From Syntrophaceae bacterium UBA2210 (GTDB taxonomy: Bacteria; Desulfobacterota; Syntrophia; Syntrophales; UBA2210): a DNA stretch of 14,538 bases. The position numbers and the translations under genes were made by a program. Below the pieces are notes generated by a model that was given only the letters and a program-made list of their open reading frames with translations, did no database searches and was not told the origin of the DNA. Positions 13,215-14,538 of the stretch are shown here, piece by piece. The stretch's first letter is position 1. Each line of letters opens with the position of its first letter. The stretch spans positions 1,924 to 16,461 of the forward strand of contig DCUQ01000013.1 of the NCBI GenBank assembly GCA_002327865.1, read 5' to 3'.

Positions 13215-14363
13215 CCCCGCATCACGCCAACCTACAACGTTCACACCTTTATGCTGATAATTTTCTGTTCCACCGTAGATCAGCGTCGGATTGATCGCCG
13301 CATCGCCCGCCAGGGCCATCCACCTGTCCAGACCGGAGAAAAAATGACCGGTAACGGTCCTACCGGATTTGATCTCAACAGGGGTAATCCGGCCCCCGTG
13401 TTCAATCAGAATATCCACCTCGACACCATTGCTGTCGCGCCAGAAATGAATGTTAGGACGCTCGCCCCTGTTGAGGAATAATTTCATCAATTCTGCGACT
13501 ACAAAGGTTTCAAAAATGTTTCCCCTGAGAGGGTGGGTTTCCATCTGTTCGGGCGTCTGTATGCCCAGCAGCCAGGATACGAGGCCAACATCATAAAAAT
13601 AGAGCTTGGGGGCCTTGACCAACCTCTTGTTAAAGTTCACATGATGCGGACGAAGCTGGAACAGAATGTAGCTGGCCTCCAGCACCGATATCCAGGCCTT
13701 AACTGTATTGTGGGAAATACCGCTTTCCGTGGCAAGAGATGAATAGTTCAGCAGTTGCCCCGTACGTCCGGCGCAAAGACGCACAAAGCGCTGAAAGGCC
13801 TCCAGCTCCTGCACCTTGAGAACCTGCCGGACATCGCGCTCCAGGTACGCCGTTACATAAGCGCCAAACCATGCCCGTACAGGGACATCGCGATCATAAA
13901 GCGGAGGATAGCCGCCGGTATACAGCATCTGGTCAATATTTTGTGGTTGCTTAGGAGACTTTGCAAGTTCCTCCAGCGAAAAAGGAAGCAACTCCACAAA
14001 AGCGGTTCTTCCAGCCAGCGACTGAGTGATGCCGGACATAAGTCCAAACTGCCGGGAACCGGTCAAGACAAAAAGCCCCATGCGTCCATCGGCATCGATC
14101 AGAGTCTGTAGATAAGAAAGGATTTCGGGGCAGCGCTGTACCTCGTCCAGAACAGCGCCATCGGGAAAGCGTTTCAGAAAAGAGCGGGGGTCCTCCCGGG
14201 CCATCAGCCGCGCATCCGGGTCCTCCAGCGACACATAAGGCTTGTCAGGGAACACGATCTTCGCGAGAGTAGTCTTGCCTGACTGACGCGGCCCGTTAAT
14301 GGTCACAACGGGAAAACCCCTCAGCAGGGAGTGAATTGTACTTTCGGCTTTACGTTGTATCAT
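13182..14363 (-). CDS. AAA+ ATPase with DUF4143 (PD-(D/E)XK-like) C-terminal domain
   Basis: This 393-aa protein belongs to the AAA_14/DUF4143 family, which is common, often strain-variable and of unresolved function. A Walker A motif GPRQSGKTT lies near residue 24, a Walker B AVLDE near 70-74 and a sensor-like LTGSRQ near 105. A winged-helix-like segment (SSLATESGISHNTVKAWISVL) follows. The C-terminus has EVDILI and PVEIKSG, which fit the PD-(D/E)XK nuclease fold assigned to DUF4143. I chose the ATG at 14361-14363 because family members begin MIxR; an ATG at 14379-14381 and a TTG at 14399 are upstream alternatives, and none has a clear ribosome site. The last nine or so residues come from tandem repeat half-sites, with TAG inside repeat copy i. 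The gene is enclosed by 64-bp direct repeats, which suggests acquisition or mobility as a unit. Confidence 0.9.
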   Translation of the reverse strand: MIQRKAESTIHSLLRGFPVVTINGPRQSGKTTLAKIVFPDKPYVSLEDPDARLMAREDPRSFLKRFPDGAVLDEVQRCPEILSYLQTLIDADGRMGLFVLTGSRQFGLMSGITQSLAGRTAFVELLPFSLEELAKSPKQPQNIDQMLYTGGYPPLYDRDVPVRAWFGAYVTAYLERDVRQVLKVQELEAFQRFVRLCAGRTGQLLNYSSLATESGISHNTVKAWISVLEASYILFQLRPHHVNFNKRLVKAPKLYFYDVGLVSWLLGIQTPEQMETHPLRGNIFETFVVAELMKLFLNRGERPNIHFWRDSNGVEVDILIEHGGRITPVEIKSGRTVTGHFFSGLDRWMALAGDAAINPTLIYGGTENYQHKGVNVVGWRDAGKIGTKNRDEK

Positions 14364-14392
14364 GAACAATATGCTATTCATATTTATGTATA

Positions 14393-14412
14393 TTGTCAAT
14401 CATTTTGTCAAT
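14393..14412. promoter_or_regulatory. Duplicated ATTGACAA box upstream of the ATPase gene
   Basis: Two identical octamers (TTGTCAAT at 14393-14400 and 14405-14412 on the plus strand) are spaced 12 bases apart. Read on the minus strand each contains TTGACA, a perfect -35 hexamer, and is followed by AT-rich sequence (TATACATAAATATG). They may be overlapping promoters or an operator with two half-sites. The -10 position is ambiguous. Confidence 0.4.
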
Positions 14413-14453
14413 CTGCATAATCACGCAACCCTTCAGCCTTCAGTCTTCAACCA

Positions 14454-14517
14454 TAAAAATAGGGACACTCCCCTATTTTTCATTAGCCACCCGTCTCGTT
14501 ATTCCGACTCTCTTTTT
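14454..14517 (+). repeat. 64-bp direct repeat, right copy
   Basis: This is the counterpart of 13022-13085, with one mismatch. Past 14517 the sequences diverge: this copy continues AAGCCTATCCCC, which resembles the AAGCCTGCCCC spacer in the element at 11403, while the left copy continues into a CATTCCGG palindrome. Confidence 0.9.
14455..14480 (+). repeat. 22-bp palindrome, copy j (forward, CCCCTAT type)
   Basis: This is a perfect copy that starts another composite element. By the pattern seen elsewhere its reverse partner should lie beyond the window end. Confidence 0.88.
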
Positions 14518-14538
14518 AAGCCTATCCCCATAGTCAAG

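Overview
The window reads as a stretch of a Gram-negative, probably anaerobic bacterial chromosome of moderate GC. The AsmA-type envelope protein points to an outer membrane. The glpABC operon points to a menaquinone-linked anaerobic respiratory chain. The four-domain S1 paralogue and the CATTCCGG-type palindromes resemble Desulfobacterota ('deltaproteobacteria') or Nitrospirota, but this placement is an inference from general familiarity. All eight convincing genes lie on the minus strand, so transcription runs from high to low coordinates.

Layout in transcription order. (1) 13182-14363 is an AAA+ ATPase with a DUF4143 C-terminus. It is flanked by near-perfect 64-bp direct repeats. (2) 12770-13181 is a 411-bp gap holding two kinds of REP-like repeat, a classical intrinsic terminator and a good sigma70-like promoter. 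(3) 11570-12769 encodes a 399-aa protein with four S1 domains. (4) 8737-11283 encodes a large AsmA-family protein, bounded on both sides by copies of one ~160-bp palindromic composite element in opposite orientations. (5) 5559-8567 encodes a ~1000-aa protein with a divergent PHP-like domain and a membrane domain, of unknown function. It is followed after 6 nt by a glycerophosphodiester phosphodiesterase (4734-5552). (6) 4021-4765 is an IS200/Y1-type REP-associated transposase (RAYT) gene bracketed by inverted copies of the window's main repeat. (7) glpA-glpB-glpC (139-4020) follows directly.

Metabolically, the phosphodiesterase would release sn-glycerol-3-phosphate from glycerophosphodiesters. 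GlpABC would oxidise it to dihydroxyacetone phosphate and pass the electrons to quinone. The PHP/membrane protein, the phosphodiesterase and glpABC may therefore form one phospholipid-salvage unit into which the RAYT element was later inserted.

The most striking feature is the repeat system. Ten copies of a 22-bp palindrome (arms AAATAGGG and CCCTATTT, loop ACACTC) occur in 10.5 kb. They are mostly arranged as inverted pairs, and one pair encloses the only transposase gene. Within the pairs lie secondary palindromes of the CATTCCGG...CCGGAAT type. The copies sit exactly at gene boundaries: they supply stop codons for the RAYT and ATPase genes, encode the C-terminal tail of the phosphodiesterase, overlap the stop of the AsmA gene, and abut the glpA start codon, where the repeat supplies the only visible Shine-Dalgarno-like sequence. 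This looks like a RAYT with its own family of REPIN/MITE-like non-autonomous derivatives that remodels gene ends and possibly their expression.
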